A stretch of DNA of 64,000 bases from Arthrobacter sp. UM1 (GTDB lineage Bacteria; Actinomycetota; Actinomycetes; Actinomycetales; Micrococcaceae). Positions 19,006 to 27,050 of the stretch are shown piece after piece. Position 1 is the first letter of the stretch, and every line of letters starts with the position of its first letter. Position numbers and translations under genes: made by a program. The stretch covers positions 1-64,000 of the forward strand of contig NZ_JACWAB010000002.1 of NCBI RefSeq assembly GCF_020483305.1, read 5' to 3'. The notes below the pieces were generated by a model, which saw only the letters and a program-made list of their open reading frames with translations, had not been told where the DNA came from and ran no database searches.

Positions 19006-19671
19006 ATGAAACTCCAGAAGGCCGCAGCCGCTTCCGCTGCCGCGCTCCTCACAGCCTCCCTCTCCGTCGCGGCGGCGCCCGGCGCGCACGCCGAGGAGGA
19101 CAGCGGGATCGACCTCGGCTCGAGCCCCCTCGCCAACGGCGCTCCCATCACCATGGTGAACAACGGTCGCGTCGTCGGCACCTGCACGGCGACGGTCACC
19201 TCGACGCAGTACGTCCTCACCGCCGGCCACTGCGCCTCGAAGGGGCTCACGGTCCGCTACAACGGCAAGGACGTCGGCACGGTCACCGCCTCCGGCATGC
19301 GCAACGGGTACGACATCGCCAAGATCACGCTCAAGCCGGGCGTCGAGGTGGAGACCGCCCCGGCGATGCCGGGCTACAGCCCCCGCCTCGGAGACAGCGT
19401 CACCAAGCTCGGCATGAACAGCGGCTTCAGCGCCGGCACGGTGACCGACCCGTCCCTGCGCTCGGTGACCTCCCGCGAGTCGGTCACCCGCCCGCTCGAC
19501 GGCCCTGAGGTCAGGGTGGGGGTCTGGACGGCCAAGCTCATGAGCGTCTCGGGAGACTCGGGCGGGCCGGTCATGGTCGACGGCCAGGTCGTCGGCCTCG
19601 TCAAGGGCGGAGCCGACGCGTACACGACGACGGTCACCCCGCTCGGCCCCGGACTCGCCTCGCTGCGCTAG
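19006..19671 (+). CDS. Secreted trypsin-like serine protease (S1 family)
   Basis: A 221-residue precursor. A Sec signal peptide (about 1-30) ends near APGAHAEE. The mature domain holds the full triad: His in LTAGHCAS, Asp in NGYDIAKI, Ser in SGDSGGPV. Cys in VGTCTAT and the Cys after the His probably form the usual disulfide. The ATG at 19006 is preferred over 18991 because AAAGG sits seven bases before it. There is no clear propeptide, unlike streptogrisins. The stop shares the palindrome CTAG with the stop of the convergent histidine kinase (19668-19671). Confidence 0.87.
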   Translation: MKLQKAAAASAAALLTASLSVAAAPGAHAEEDSGIDLGSSPLANGAPITMVNNGRVVGTCTATVTSTQYVLTAGHCASKGLTVRYNGKDVGTVTASGMRNGYDIAKITLKPGVEVETAPAMPGYSPRLGDSVTKLGMNSGFSAGTVTDPSLRSVTSRESVTRPLDGPEVRVGVWTAKLMSVSGDSGGPVMVDGQVVGLVKGGADAYTTTVTPLGPGLASLR

Positions 19672-21161
19672 TCCTCGTCCGCGAAGACCTCGTCGCCGTC
19701 GTCGTCGAAGTCCTCGTCCATGGGCCGGTGGGGGAGGGCCACGGTGAAGGTGGCGCCCCCGCCCGGCGTCGAGGTGAGGCGGACGCTGCCGCCGTGCTGG
19801 GCGGTGATGGCCGCGACGATCGCGAGACCGAGGCCCGTGCCTCCTGTCTCGCGGTGGCGGGACTCGTCCGAGCGGTAGAAGCGCTCGAAGATGCGCGCCT
19901 GGTCCGCCTCGCTGATGCCCGGGCCGTGGTCCCGGATGCGGATGACGGACTCTGGCTCGGCGAGACCGTCGTTCATGAGGCCCACCCCGATCTCGATGGG
20001 GGTGCCCTCGGGCGTGTAGCGCATCGCGTTGGTGACGAGGTTCGCGATGACCTGGCGCATCCGAGCGTCGTCCGCGACGACGGGGGCGGAGCGCGGCCCC
20101 TCTCCCTCCTCGAGGCCCGTGAGGGAGACCGGGTGCGCGGATCCGGAGACCCGTGCGTCCTGGGCGGCGTCCGCGGCGAGGATGTAGAGGTCCAGGGGCT
20201 GGAGGTCGAGCGGGCGCTTCTCGTCCGCCCGGGCGAGCGTCAGGAGGTCCTCCACGAGGCTGCCCATGCGCTTGGACTCGGACTCGATCCGGCTCATGGC
20301 GGCCGCGACGTCCTCCTCGCTGCGCATGGCGCCCTTGCGGTACAGCTCTGAGTAGCCGCGGATGGTCACGAGCGGCGTGCGCAGCTCATGCGAGGCGTCC
20401 GAGACGAAGCGCCGCATGCTCGCCTCCGTCTGCGCCTGGGCGGAGAACGCCTGCTCGATGTGCGCGAGCATCGCGTTGAGCGAGCGGGAGAGACGGCCCA
20501 CCTCGGTGGACGGGTTCTCCACCTCGACGCGCTGGGACAGGTCTCCGTCCGCGATCTTCGCGGCGGTCCTCTCCACGCGCTGCAGCGGCGAGAACGCGCG
20601 CGTCACGACGAGATAGGCGATGAGCGTGGCCGTCAGGGTGGTGATGAGGCCGATCGAGGAGATGAGCGCCGCCGCGTTCTTGGACACGATCTCCGTGCGG
20701 TCCATGGACTGCCCGACGACGAGCACCTTGTCCGGCGCCCCCGGCACGTCCGAGACGACCACTCTCCAGCCGGGGGAGCCCAGCTGCGTTCCCTTGACCG
20801 TGAAGCCCCGTCCGCTGTGGGAGCGGAGCTCGTTGAAGCTGTACGCGTTGAGGTCCGGGATGTCCGTCACGTCCGCCTGGACGGTCTGGGCGACGACGAC
20901 GCTGTCCCGGCTCATGATGGCGCCGTAGGTGCGCAGGAGCTCGTTGTTGCTGTTGCGCCCGTTCTGGTGGCCCGAGTACAGGATCTGCTCCATCGAGTGG
21001 GCGGAGTCCTTGAGCTCGGCGTCCGTGCGCTGGATGAGGCTGTTCCTCAGCATGACCACAGAGAGCAAGCCCGTCACGGTCACCGTGGCGAACGTGAGCA
21101 CCGTGGTGATCGCGACGAGCTTGGTCCGCAGGGACGTGGCCCGCCAGAAGGAGAGCAGCAA
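19668..21161 (-). CDS. Two-component sensor histidine kinase
   Basis: A 497-residue membrane kinase. Order: transmembrane helix 1 (about 17-38), extracytoplasmic sensor (about 40-160), transmembrane helix 2 (about 165-188), HAMP, HisKA with FVSDASHELRTPL (phospho-acceptor H258), and HATPase with NLVTNAMRYTPEGT, DHGPGIS and GTGLGLAIV. A short acidic tail (DEDFDDDGDEVFADED) ends it. It starts at a TTG three bases after the response-regulator stop, so the pair is an operon with coupled translation. It resembles the TrcS/MprB group of actinobacterial kinases; the stimulus is unknown. Confidence 0.92.
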   Translation of the reverse strand: MLLSFWRATSLRTKLVAITTVLTFATVTVTGLLSVVMLRNSLIQRTDAELKDSAHSMEQILYSGHQNGRNSNNELLRTYGAIMSRDSVVVAQTVQADVTDIPDLNAYSFNELRSHSGRGFTVKGTQLGSPGWRVVVSDVPGAPDKVLVVGQSMDRTEIVSKNAAALISSIGLITTLTATLIAYLVVTRAFSPLQRVERTAAKIADGDLSQRVEVENPSTEVGRLSRSLNAMLAHIEQAFSAQAQTEASMRRFVSDASHELRTPLVTIRGYSELYRKGAMRSEEDVAAAMSRIESESKRMGSLVEDLLTLARADEKRPLDLQPLDLYILAADAAQDARVSGSAHPVSLTGLEEGEGPRSAPVVADDARMRQVIANLVTNAMRYTPEGTPIEIGVGLMNDGLAEPESVIRIRDHGPGISEADQARIFERFYRSDESRHRETGGTGLGLAIVAAITAQHGGSVRLTSTPGGGATFTVALPHRPMDEDFDDDGDEVFADED

Positions 21162-21164
21162 GGG

Positions 21165-21875
21165 CTAGCGCTTGTCTGCAGTCCGCAGGAGGTAGCCGAC
21201 GCCGCGCTTGGTCTGGATGAGCGGCGGGAGGTCCTTGTTCGCGTCGATCTTCCGGCGGAGGTAGGAGATGTAGGACTCCACGATGGAGGCGTCCCCGTTG
21301 AAGTCGTACTCCCACACGTGGTCCAGGATCTGGGCCTTGGAGAGGACCCGGTTCGGGTTCATCATGAGGTAGCGCAGCAGCTTGAACTCGGTGGGGGACA
21401 GGTCGATCACCTGTCCCGCGCGGCGGACCTCGTGAGCGTCGTCGTCCAGCTCCAGGTCGTCCACCCGGAGGACCGCCTCGTCATCCTCGAACGGATGGGT
21501 GCGGCGGAGCACGGCGCGGATGCGCGCCACGACCTCGTCCAGGCTGAACGGCTTGGTCACGTAGTCGTCTCCGCCGACCGTGAGGCCCTGCACCTTGTCC
21601 TCCGTGCCGTCCTTCGCGGTGAGGAAGACCACGGGGAACTGGCGACCGGCGGCGCGCAGGCGCCGGGTGATGCTGAAGCCGTCCATGTCCGGGAGCATGA
21701 CGTCCAGGACCGCGAGGTCCGGCTCGTCTGCCTCCACCGCGGCGAGGGCGTCCCGGCCGTTGGCCGCCGAGACGACGTCGAAGCCCGCGAAGCGGAGGGA
21801 CGTGGTGAGGAGCTCGCGGATGTTCGGCTCGTCATCGACGACGAGGAGCTTTGCTTCGGCTGCTTGAGTGTTCAC
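21165..21875 (-). CDS. OmpR/PhoP-family response regulator
   Basis: A 236-residue regulator. The receiver domain has acidic pocket DDE near residue 14, phospho-acceptor Asp 58 in LAVLDVMLPDMDG, Thr in FLTAKD and Lys in VTKPFS. The winged helix (about 130-232) includes LSPTEFKLLRYLMMNPNRVLSK and VESYISYLRRKID plus TKRGVGYLL. The GTG at 21875 is chosen because a promoter ends just before it, leaving no untranslated leader. Paired with the downstream kinase. Similar to TrcR/PhoP-type regulators; targets unknown. Confidence 0.93.
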   Translation of the reverse strand: MNTQAAEAKLLVVDDEPNIRELLTTSLRFAGFDVVSAANGRDALAAVEADEPDLAVLDVMLPDMDGFSITRRLRAAGRQFPVVFLTAKDGTEDKVQGLTVGGDDYVTKPFSLDEVVARIRAVLRRTHPFEDDEAVLRVDDLELDDDAHEVRRAGQVIDLSPTEFKLLRYLMMNPNRVLSKAQILDHVWEYDFNGDASIVESYISYLRRKIDANKDLPPLIQTKRGVGYLLRTADKR

Positions 21876-21882
21876 AGTCCCT

Positions 21883-21910
21883 ATTATCAACAGGCGAAAC
21901 TGTGAATCAA
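21883..21910 (-). promoter_or_regulatory. Promoter of the two-component operon
   Basis: On the minus strand TTGATT (21910-21905), a 16-base spacer and GATAAT (21888-21883). The GTG start codon begins eight bases after the -10, so transcription probably starts at or within a base or two of the codon (leaderless). Confidence 0.65.
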
Positions 21911-21939
21911 CGGGGCGATATCAGATCGTGATCAGGGAG

Positions 21940-22155
21940 TCAGGTGAGTCTTCGCTGGACGGCCCCGAGGACGACCGTGAGCACCACCGCGACGAGCGCC
22001 ACGGGCAGGAGAATGAGGAACGGCATCACGAGGCCGTGGGGCACGTGCTGGTGCATGAGTCCCATGACGGTGACGACGACGACCGCGACCAGGCCGAGCA
22101 CGGCGCTGACCGCTGCGACGCCCATGAGCAGGCGGCGTGCCACGGAGAAGTTCAT
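21940..22155 (-). CDS. Small two-helix membrane protein
   Basis: A 71-residue protein: short basic start, helix 1 (about 9-32, LLMGVAAVSAVLGLVAVVVVTVMG), a His/Pro loop, helix 2 (about 40-64), basic end. AGGGGG precedes the ATG. I recognise no family. It lies between the two-component promoter and the divergent cold-shock gene. Expression as a real gene is likely from its ribosome site and composition, but not certain. Confidence 0.6.
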   Translation of the reverse strand: MNFSVARRLLMGVAAVSAVLGLVAVVVVTVMGLMHQHVPHGLVMPFLILLPVALVAVVLTVVLGAVQRRLT

Positions 22156-22307
22156 CCCCCTATGGTATTCCCTCGGACGGAGGCCGCGCCTGTCCGCTGC
22201 CGGTACGCTGGAGGGGTCAATGGGCGTGCAGCACGGCTCCGCCCCGTATGGTTTCCGCGCGCGGCCCCCAGAGGCGCCGCAGCGCGACGAAGAGTCAGGC
22301 AGGAAGA

Positions 22308-22691
22308 ATGCCATTCGGCAGAGTGAAGTGGTATGACGCCGCGAAGGGCTTCGGCCGCCTTGCGGCGGAGGACGGACAGGACGTCTTCCTCCACGTCTCG
22401 GCCCTGGAGCCGGGCGCCTCGGCCCCGGCTGCGGGGACGCGCATGGAGTTCGACGTCGCCCAGGACCGCCGCGGCGCGCAGGCGCTGCGCGCCCGCGTCG
22501 TCGAGCAGGCGCCGAGCGTGGTGCGCAACTCCCGCAGGTCCGCCCAGGACATGGCCGCCGTGACGGAGGACCTCATCAAGCTGCTGGACGGCGTCTCCAA
22601 CGGGCTGCGCCGGGGCCGGTACCCCGAGGGCCCGCACGCGAAGAAGACGGCGGCGCTGCTGCGCGCTGTCGCGGACCAGATCGACGCATGA
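22308..22691 (+). CDS. Cold-shock-domain protein with helical C-terminal extension
   Basis: A 127-residue protein. Residues 1-68 are a cold-shock domain: VKWYDAAKGFGRLAAEDGQDVFLHVSAL, with altered RNP1 (KGFGRL instead of KGFGFI) and RNP2 (VFLHVSAL). Residues about 70-127 form a charged helical extension (DMAAVTEDLIKLLDGVSNGLRRGRYPEG) that ordinary 67-residue Csp proteins lack; it is common in Micrococcales relatives. AGGAAGA lies before the ATG at 22308. It overlaps the DUF3027 gene by four bases (ATGA). Probable single-stranded nucleic acid binding; cold induction is not shown. Confidence 0.88.
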   Translation: MPFGRVKWYDAAKGFGRLAAEDGQDVFLHVSALEPGASAPAAGTRMEFDVAQDRRGAQALRARVVEQAPSVVRNSRRSAQDMAAVTEDLIKLLDGVSNGLRRGRYPEGPHAKKTAALLRAVADQIDA

Positions 22692-23500
22692 GCCGGGAGG
22701 CGGAGCAGACGGTGACCGAAGAGCAGAGCGCGGCGGAGGCCGCGGAGAAGTCCCAGGGCGCTGTGTCGCCGGCCGGAGAGGGCCGCGCGGCGGCGGAGGA
22801 GACGGCCCCGGAGCAGGCGAAGGAGCCGAAGGGAGCCGAGGAGCCCGCGGAGGCCCCGAAGACGGGCGGCTCCACAGCCGTCAAGCGCCCCCGGCGCCGT
22901 ACTCCGAAGCCGGACGCCCTCATCGCGGAGAGCGTCGAGCTCGCGCGGGCGGCGCTCGTCGAGGAGTTCCCCGGCGAGGCCATCGGCGAGCACGCGGGGG
23001 CTGCTGTCGACGACGAGCGGGTCATGACCCACCGCTTCGAGGGATCGAAGCGCGGGTACCGGGGGTGGCAGTGGTACGCGACCCTGGCCCGGGCGCCCCG
23101 CGCCAAGAAGGTCACGGTCTGCGAGCTCGGACTCCTTCCGGCCGAGGACGCCCTCCTGGCGCCGGAGTGGGTGCCGTGGTCCGAGCGGGTCCGCCCCGAG
23201 GACTCCGAGACGCCCGCAGACGCGGCGGACGCCGGCCAGGCCGGGGCCGAGGGGTCGGATCAGGGCGCGGCCGCCCCCGGCCAGGACGCGGAAGACCAGG
23301 ATTCGGACGTCCGGGGCCCGGAAGGAGCGGGTCCAGACGGACCGGACTCGGGCCGGGGCGAGGAGTCCGCGGCCTCGAGCGAACCGACCGAGCAGGACAC
23401 CGAAGGCGCGCACGATCCGAGCGCGGCCGAGATCGAGGCGAGCGTCTCCGTCAAGCGGCGTTCGCGCCGCCGTCGCTACCGGACCCGCTCGAGGACGTAG
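22688..23500 (+). CDS. DUF3027 domain protein
   Basis: A 270-residue acidic protein. A disordered Ala/Glu-rich start (about 1-60) is followed by the DUF3027 core (about 70-165): PDALIAESVELARAALVEEF, GEHAGAAVDDERVMTHRFEGSKRGYRGWQWYATLARAPR and GLLPAEDALLAPEWVPWSERVRPED. A long Asp/Glu/Ala/Gly tail ends in the basic cluster KRRSRRRRYRTRS. No function is known. It is coupled to the cold-shock gene, a conserved pairing in this group as far as I recall. Its last 25 bases overlap the end of the convergent serC. Confidence 0.83.
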   Translation: MSREAEQTVTEEQSAAEAAEKSQGAVSPAGEGRAAAEETAPEQAKEPKGAEEPAEAPKTGGSTAVKRPRRRTPKPDALIAESVELARAALVEEFPGEAIGEHAGAAVDDERVMTHRFEGSKRGYRGWQWYATLARAPRAKKVTVCELGLLPAEDALLAPEWVPWSERVRPEDSETPADAADAGQAGAEGSDQGAAAPGQDAEDQDSDVRGPEGAGPDGPDSGRGEESAASSEPTEQDTEGAHDPSAAEIEASVSVKRRSRRRRYRTRSRT

Positions 23501-24594
23501 TCCACGCAGCGCAGCAGCGCGGCGACGTCGGACGGCTCGATGGCCGCGAACGTCGCGATCCGCAGCTGGTTGCGGCCGAGCTTGCGGTACGGCTCGACGT
23601 CGAGGACGCCGTTGGCCCTCAGCGTCGAGGCGAGGGCGGCGGCGTCCACGGACTCGTCGAAGTCCACGGTGGCGATGACGGGGGAGCGCTCCTCCGGGCG
23701 GCGCACGAACGGAGTGGCGAGCTCGTGCTGCTCGGCCCAGGCGTAGACGAGCCCGGAGGACCGGGCCGTCCGCTCCGCCGCGCCGGCGAGGCCGCCGATC
23801 TGCTCGAACCAGTCCAGCTGGGCGTCCAGCGTGACGAGCGTGGCGAGGGCGGGCGTGTTGTACGTCTGGTCCTTGCGGGAGTTGTCCAGCGCCGTCTTGA
23901 GGCTGAGGAAGTCCGGGATCCAGCGGCCCGAGGCCGCGATCGACTCGATCCGCTCGACCGCCGACGGCGAGACGAGCGCCAGCCACAGCCCGCCGTCCGA
24001 TGCGAAGTTCTTCTGCGGAGAGAAGTAGTAGACGTCCGTCTGGGCGAGGTCCACGGGGACGCCGCCCGCCGCCGAGGTGGCGTCCGTGAGGTGCAACGTC
24101 CCCTCCGCGCCGGGCACGCGGGACACCTCGGCGACGACGCCGGTGGACGTCTCGTTCTGCGGCCAGGCGTAGGCGTCCACGTCAGCCGCCGCCCGGGGAA
24201 CGGGGCGGGTGCCCGGCTCCGAGGAGATGACGTCCGAGGCCTCGAGGAACGGGGCCGAGTCCGTGGCCTTGGCGAACTTGGCTCCGAACTCGCCGAAGCT
24301 GAGGTGCTGGGCCTTCCGCTCCACGAGGCCGAAGGCGGCGGCGTCCCAGAAGGCCGTGGCTCCGCCGTTGCCGAGGACGACCTCATAGCCCTCGGGGGCG
24401 CTGAAGAAGCGTTCGAGCTTCTCCCGGATGCCCCCGACGAGGGACTTCACGGCGCTCTGGCGGTGGCTCGTGCCGAGGAGGCCCGGCTGGGCGGCGGCGA
24501 GGGCGTCCAGCTGGCCGTCCCGGACCTTCGAGGGACCGGCGCCGAAGCGTCCGTCCGCGGGGAGGAGGTCAGCGGGGATCTCGAGTGCGCTCAT
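23476..24594 (-). CDS. serC: Phosphoserine aminotransferase
   Basis: A 372-residue class V aminotransferase for serine synthesis: 3-phosphohydroxypyruvate plus glutamate to phosphoserine. The start RFGAGPSKVRDGQLDAL matches the actinobacterial SerC type; GNGGATAFWDAA binds the PLP phosphate region; the PLP lysine is in YFSPQKNFASDGG. TSHRQSAVK near residue 45 is also typical. GAAGGAC precedes the ATG. Monocistronic and divergent from ideR; the short 3' overlap with DUF3027 makes opposing transcripts share 25 bases. Confidence 0.95.
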   Translation of the reverse strand: MSALEIPADLLPADGRFGAGPSKVRDGQLDALAAAQPGLLGTSHRQSAVKSLVGGIREKLERFFSAPEGYEVVLGNGGATAFWDAAAFGLVERKAQHLSFGEFGAKFAKATDSAPFLEASDVISSEPGTRPVPRAAADVDAYAWPQNETSTGVVAEVSRVPGAEGTLHLTDATSAAGGVPVDLAQTDVYYFSPQKNFASDGGLWLALVSPSAVERIESIAASGRWIPDFLSLKTALDNSRKDQTYNTPALATLVTLDAQLDWFEQIGGLAGAAERTARSSGLVYAWAEQHELATPFVRRPEERSPVIATVDFDESVDAAALASTLRANGVLDVEPYRKLGRNQLRIATFAAIEPSDVAALLRCVDYVLERVR

Positions 24595-24709
24595 GGTGGT
24601 CCTTCGCAGGGTCGTGCGTCGTCGTTCACCCCTATTCAGCCACAGAGGCGGGGGCGGATGCAGGAGGCGTCCAGCCGGTGAGCGCTTCTGCGGGGTGTGT
24701 AGCCTTGGC

Positions 24710-24715
24710 TAGAAT
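24710..24715 (+). promoter_or_regulatory. Probable -10 of ideR
   Basis: TAGAAT about 90 bases before the ideR GTG. A recognisable -35 is missing. The leader between them is GC-rich and I see no IdeR box in it. Confidence 0.45.
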
Positions 24716-24804
24716 GCCGAGAAGGAGTCGAGCCGCGCGGCCGCGCCGCCGCTGCGAGGCCGCTTCGGCGATCGGGACCCACTTCTTCGTGAGGAGCACG
24801 ACAG

Positions 24805-25509
24805 GTGTCTGAACTCATCGACACGACCGAGATGTACCTGCGCACCATCCTTGAGCTCAAGGAAGAGGGCATCCCGGCGCTGCGGGCGCGCATCGCAGAG
24901 CGCCTGCACCACTCGGGCCCGACGGTCTCGCAGACGATCGCCCGCATGGAGCGGGACGGCCTCGTCGAGGTGACGAGCGACCGCCACCTCGAGTTCACGG
25001 ACGAGGGCCAGCGGCTCGCCACGGAGGTCATGCGCAAGCACCGGCTCGCGGAGCGGCTGCTCGCAGACGTGATCGGGCTGGACTGGGAGTACGTCCACGA
25101 TGAGGCCTGCCGCTGGGAGCACGTCATGAGCGAGCGCGTGGAGCGCCGGCTCATGGAGCTCCTCGAGTCGCCCACGGAGAGCCCCTACGGCAACCCGATC
25201 CCGGGGCTCGAGGCGATCGGCGGACGCAGCGCCGGCGCGTTCGGAGAGGGCGTGGTGACGGCCACCGCCGCCGTGGCGAAGCGGGGCTCCGCCGCGGTGC
25301 GGGGCACGGTCGCACGCCTCGCCGAGCCGATCCAGGTGGACATGGAGCTGCTCGGGCAGCTGCGGGAGTTCGGGATCTGCCCGGGCGCCTCTGTGAGTCT
25401 CGTCTCCAACGGCGACTACGTGACCGTGGAGAGCGAGGGCGCGAAGGACGCGCTGGACCTCCCGGTCGAGGACGCCTCGCACCTCTTCGTCCGGCTTGAC
25501 CGCGCCTGA
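24805..25509 (+). CDS. ideR: Iron-dependent repressor, DtxR/IdeR family
   Basis: A 234-residue regulator. A winged helix (about 1-65, ARIAERLHHSGPTVSQTIARMERDGLV) is followed by the metal-binding dimer domain with HDEACRWEHVMS, which carries the Cys, Glu and His ligands of the DtxR ancillary/primary sites, then an SH3-like C-terminal domain (about 150-230). Loaded with ferrous iron it should repress siderophore uptake and activate storage. The GTG start has GAGGAG nine bases upstream. Candidate target sites in this window are at 3873 and 38910. It could instead be a manganese-type relative, but the Cys ligand and length favour iron. Confidence 0.92.
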   Translation: MSELIDTTEMYLRTILELKEEGIPALRARIAERLHHSGPTVSQTIARMERDGLVEVTSDRHLEFTDEGQRLATEVMRKHRLAERLLADVIGLDWEYVHDEACRWEHVMSERVERRLMELLESPTESPYGNPIPGLEAIGGRSAGAFGEGVVTATAAVAKRGSAAVRGTVARLAEPIQVDMELLGQLREFGICPGASVSLVSNGDYVTVESEGAKDALDLPVEDASHLFVRLDRA

Positions 25510-25597
25510 GGGCGCGCTCTCGGCCTCCTGACGGGCCGGTCCGCCCCGCTTCCTGCTGGGCGCAGTCTGCACCGGCGCGGTGACACGGCAACGGATC

Positions 25598-25613
25598 GTA
25601 ACCATAATGTGAC
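25598..25613 (+). promoter_or_regulatory. Possible MtrA-type direct repeat upstream of the hydrolase promoter
   Basis: GTAAC, six bases, GTGAC. Spaced GTAAC repeats are a reported feature of MtrA sites in actinobacteria, and MtrA controls NlpC/P60 and Rpf genes. It lies about 50 bases before the inferred transcription start, the place of an activator site. Weak evidence from sequence alone. Confidence 0.35.
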
Positions 25614-25639
25614 AATTGGGGGCGGGGTGTTGTAGCTTT

Positions 25640-25668
25640 GATACTTGGAAGTCATCCGATCGGATGAC
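25640..25668 (+). promoter_or_regulatory. -10 box and start-site palindrome of the riboswitch transcript
   Basis: GATACT (25640-25645) looks like a -10, with TTGGGG at 25616 as a weak -35 (18-base gap). The perfect 18-bp palindrome GTCATCCGATCGGATGAC (25651-25668) begins near +1, so it is either an operator or a hairpin at the extreme 5' end of the RNA. Confidence 0.5.
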
Positions 25669-25674
25669 ATCCCG

Positions 25675-25935
25675 CCCGCCGGATGCCGAGCCTTGTCAAT
25701 CGGCGGGATGACCTCGGAATCCTCCGGAGTGCACGCATGGCTCGGGCCCTGGCGGCTCAGGCCCAGTGTGCGCCTCCAGGGGATTCCGGCCCTGACAAGG
25801 GCGGGGGACCCAATCACGGCCGAACTTCGGCCTAGGGGTGAAGCCGTAAGGTCACGAAACGGTAACGGCCGTTCCGGGGCCGAATCCGGCCGGGTGACTC
25901 CCATCCGAACCCGACAGCTCACCTCGCAGGCATGT
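25675..25935 (+). ncRNA. c-di-AMP riboswitch (ydaO/yuaA class)
   Basis: Conserved blocks of this class are present in order: CGGAATCCTCCGG (about 25713), GACAAGGG followed by GGGGGACCCAATCACGG (about 25793-25821), TAGGGGTGAAGCC (about 25834), and the terminal AACCCGACAGCTCACCTCGC (25908-25927). In actinobacteria this riboswitch precedes resuscitation-factor and NlpC/P60 hydrolase genes and lowers their expression when cyclic di-AMP is high. A CATCCCGCC/GGCGGGATG stem (25668-25676 with 25702-25710) lies at the 5' edge. Exact limits are approximate. A possible expression-platform hairpin, AAGCTCTC/GAGGGCTT, follows near 25958. Confidence 0.88.
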
Positions 25936-26107
25936 GGGAGGCAAAGCTTCGCAGTGGAAGCTCTCAGACAGAGGGCTTTGGGCGGACCACGGCTTCTGAC
26001 AACAACAACTCCATAGGCAAATGCACACTCGGCTGGATCCGGACTAGAACTCCACGGACCAGCTCCGCAGCGAAACTGCTGCGTGAACAAACGAAAGAGA
26101 GCTCACG

Positions 26108-26986
26108 TTGTCGAAGAGCACCAACAACTCGCTGTCCGCCATCGCGAAGGCAGTGTCTGAGAACGCAGGCGGCGCCACGCGCCAGGCCGCCGTCATCGCC
26201 GCCGCATCCGGCCTCGTCCTGTCCGGCGGCCTCGCAGCCCACGCTGCGACCACCCCGGAGGCCGCCCCGGCCGCTCCGGTCGCCCACAAGGCCGCCGCCC
26301 CGCAGCAGAGCGCCCCCAAGGCCGCTGCGAAGACCCAGGCCAAGCCCGCCGCCAAGAAGGCCGCCCCGAAGAAGGCCGCTCCGAAGCGGGCCGCCCTCAA
26401 GGCTGTCTCCGAGGCTCCGGTCCAGGCCCCGCAGGCCGAGGCCCCGGCCCAGGCCCCCGTCCAGAAGCAGGCCGCTTACCAGGCCCCCGCGCAGCCGCAG
26501 GCCGCCTCCCAGGCTCCGGCTCAGCAGCAGGCCCCGGCCTACCAGGCCCCGAAGCGCGCCGCCTACCAGGCTCCGGTCCAGCAGCAGGCCCCGGTGGCCA
26601 AGACGGCCAACTACTCCGCTCCGGCCCAGCCGGCTGCGGCCAAGACCGCCGGTTACTCGGCGTCCGGCAAGGGCGCCACGATCGCCGCGTCCGCCCGCTC
26701 CCAGGTCGGCGTCGCCCAGGACTGCACCGCGCTCGTCTCCAACGCGCTCGCTGCCGCCGGCATCCACCACCACGGCTGGCCGGCCAGCTACATGAGCCTC
26801 GGCTCGGTCACGTCCAACCCGCAGCCGGGCGACCTCATCTACTACGACAACGCCGGTGCGGGCATCCCGCACATCGCCGTCTACATCGGCAACGGCCAGG
26901 CCGTCCACGGCGGCTGGAACGGCGGCCAGACGGTCATCGCCCCGGCCAACCTCGGCTCCGGCCCGGTGTACATCCACGTCGGCTAA
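26108..26986 (+). CDS. Secreted NlpC/P60 peptidoglycan hydrolase
   Basis: A 292-residue exported protein. An unusually long N-region precedes a hydrophobic signal (about 24-47, AAVIAAASGLVLSGGLAAHA). A Lys/Ala then Gln/Pro/Ala linker (about 50-190) contains several YQAP units. The NlpC/P60 domain (about 190-292) has the catalytic Cys in GVAQDCTALVSNAL and His in GIPHIAVYIGNG, with a further His in AVHGGW. It probably cleaves stem peptides of peptidoglycan. The TTG start is inferred: GAAAGAGAG precedes it and MSKSTNNSLS fits the family. It is the target of the c-di-AMP riboswitch, so hydrolysis is tied to cell-wall or turgor signalling. Confidence 0.9.
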   Translation: MSKSTNNSLSAIAKAVSENAGGATRQAAVIAAASGLVLSGGLAAHAATTPEAAPAAPVAHKAAAPQQSAPKAAAKTQAKPAAKKAAPKKAAPKRAALKAVSEAPVQAPQAEAPAQAPVQKQAAYQAPAQPQAASQAPAQQQAPAYQAPKRAAYQAPVQQQAPVAKTANYSAPAQPAAAKTAGYSASGKGATIAASARSQVGVAQDCTALVSNALAAAGIHHHGWPASYMSLGSVTSNPQPGDLIYYDNAGAGIPHIAVYIGNGQAVHGGWNGGQTVIAPANLGSGPVYIHVG

Positions 26987-27014
26987 GACGCCCCGGCGCG
27001 TCAGCGCTGTTCAC

Positions 27015-27050
27015 GGAAAGGCCCCGCACTGTTCAGTGCGGGGCCTTTCC
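27015..27050 (+). terminator. Strong hairpin terminator after the NlpC/P60 gene
   Basis: A perfect 17-bp stem GGAAAGGCCCCGCACTG/CAGTGCGGGGCCTTTCC around a TT centre, with a T-run inside the right arm. It starts 29 bases after the stop. Confidence 0.88.
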
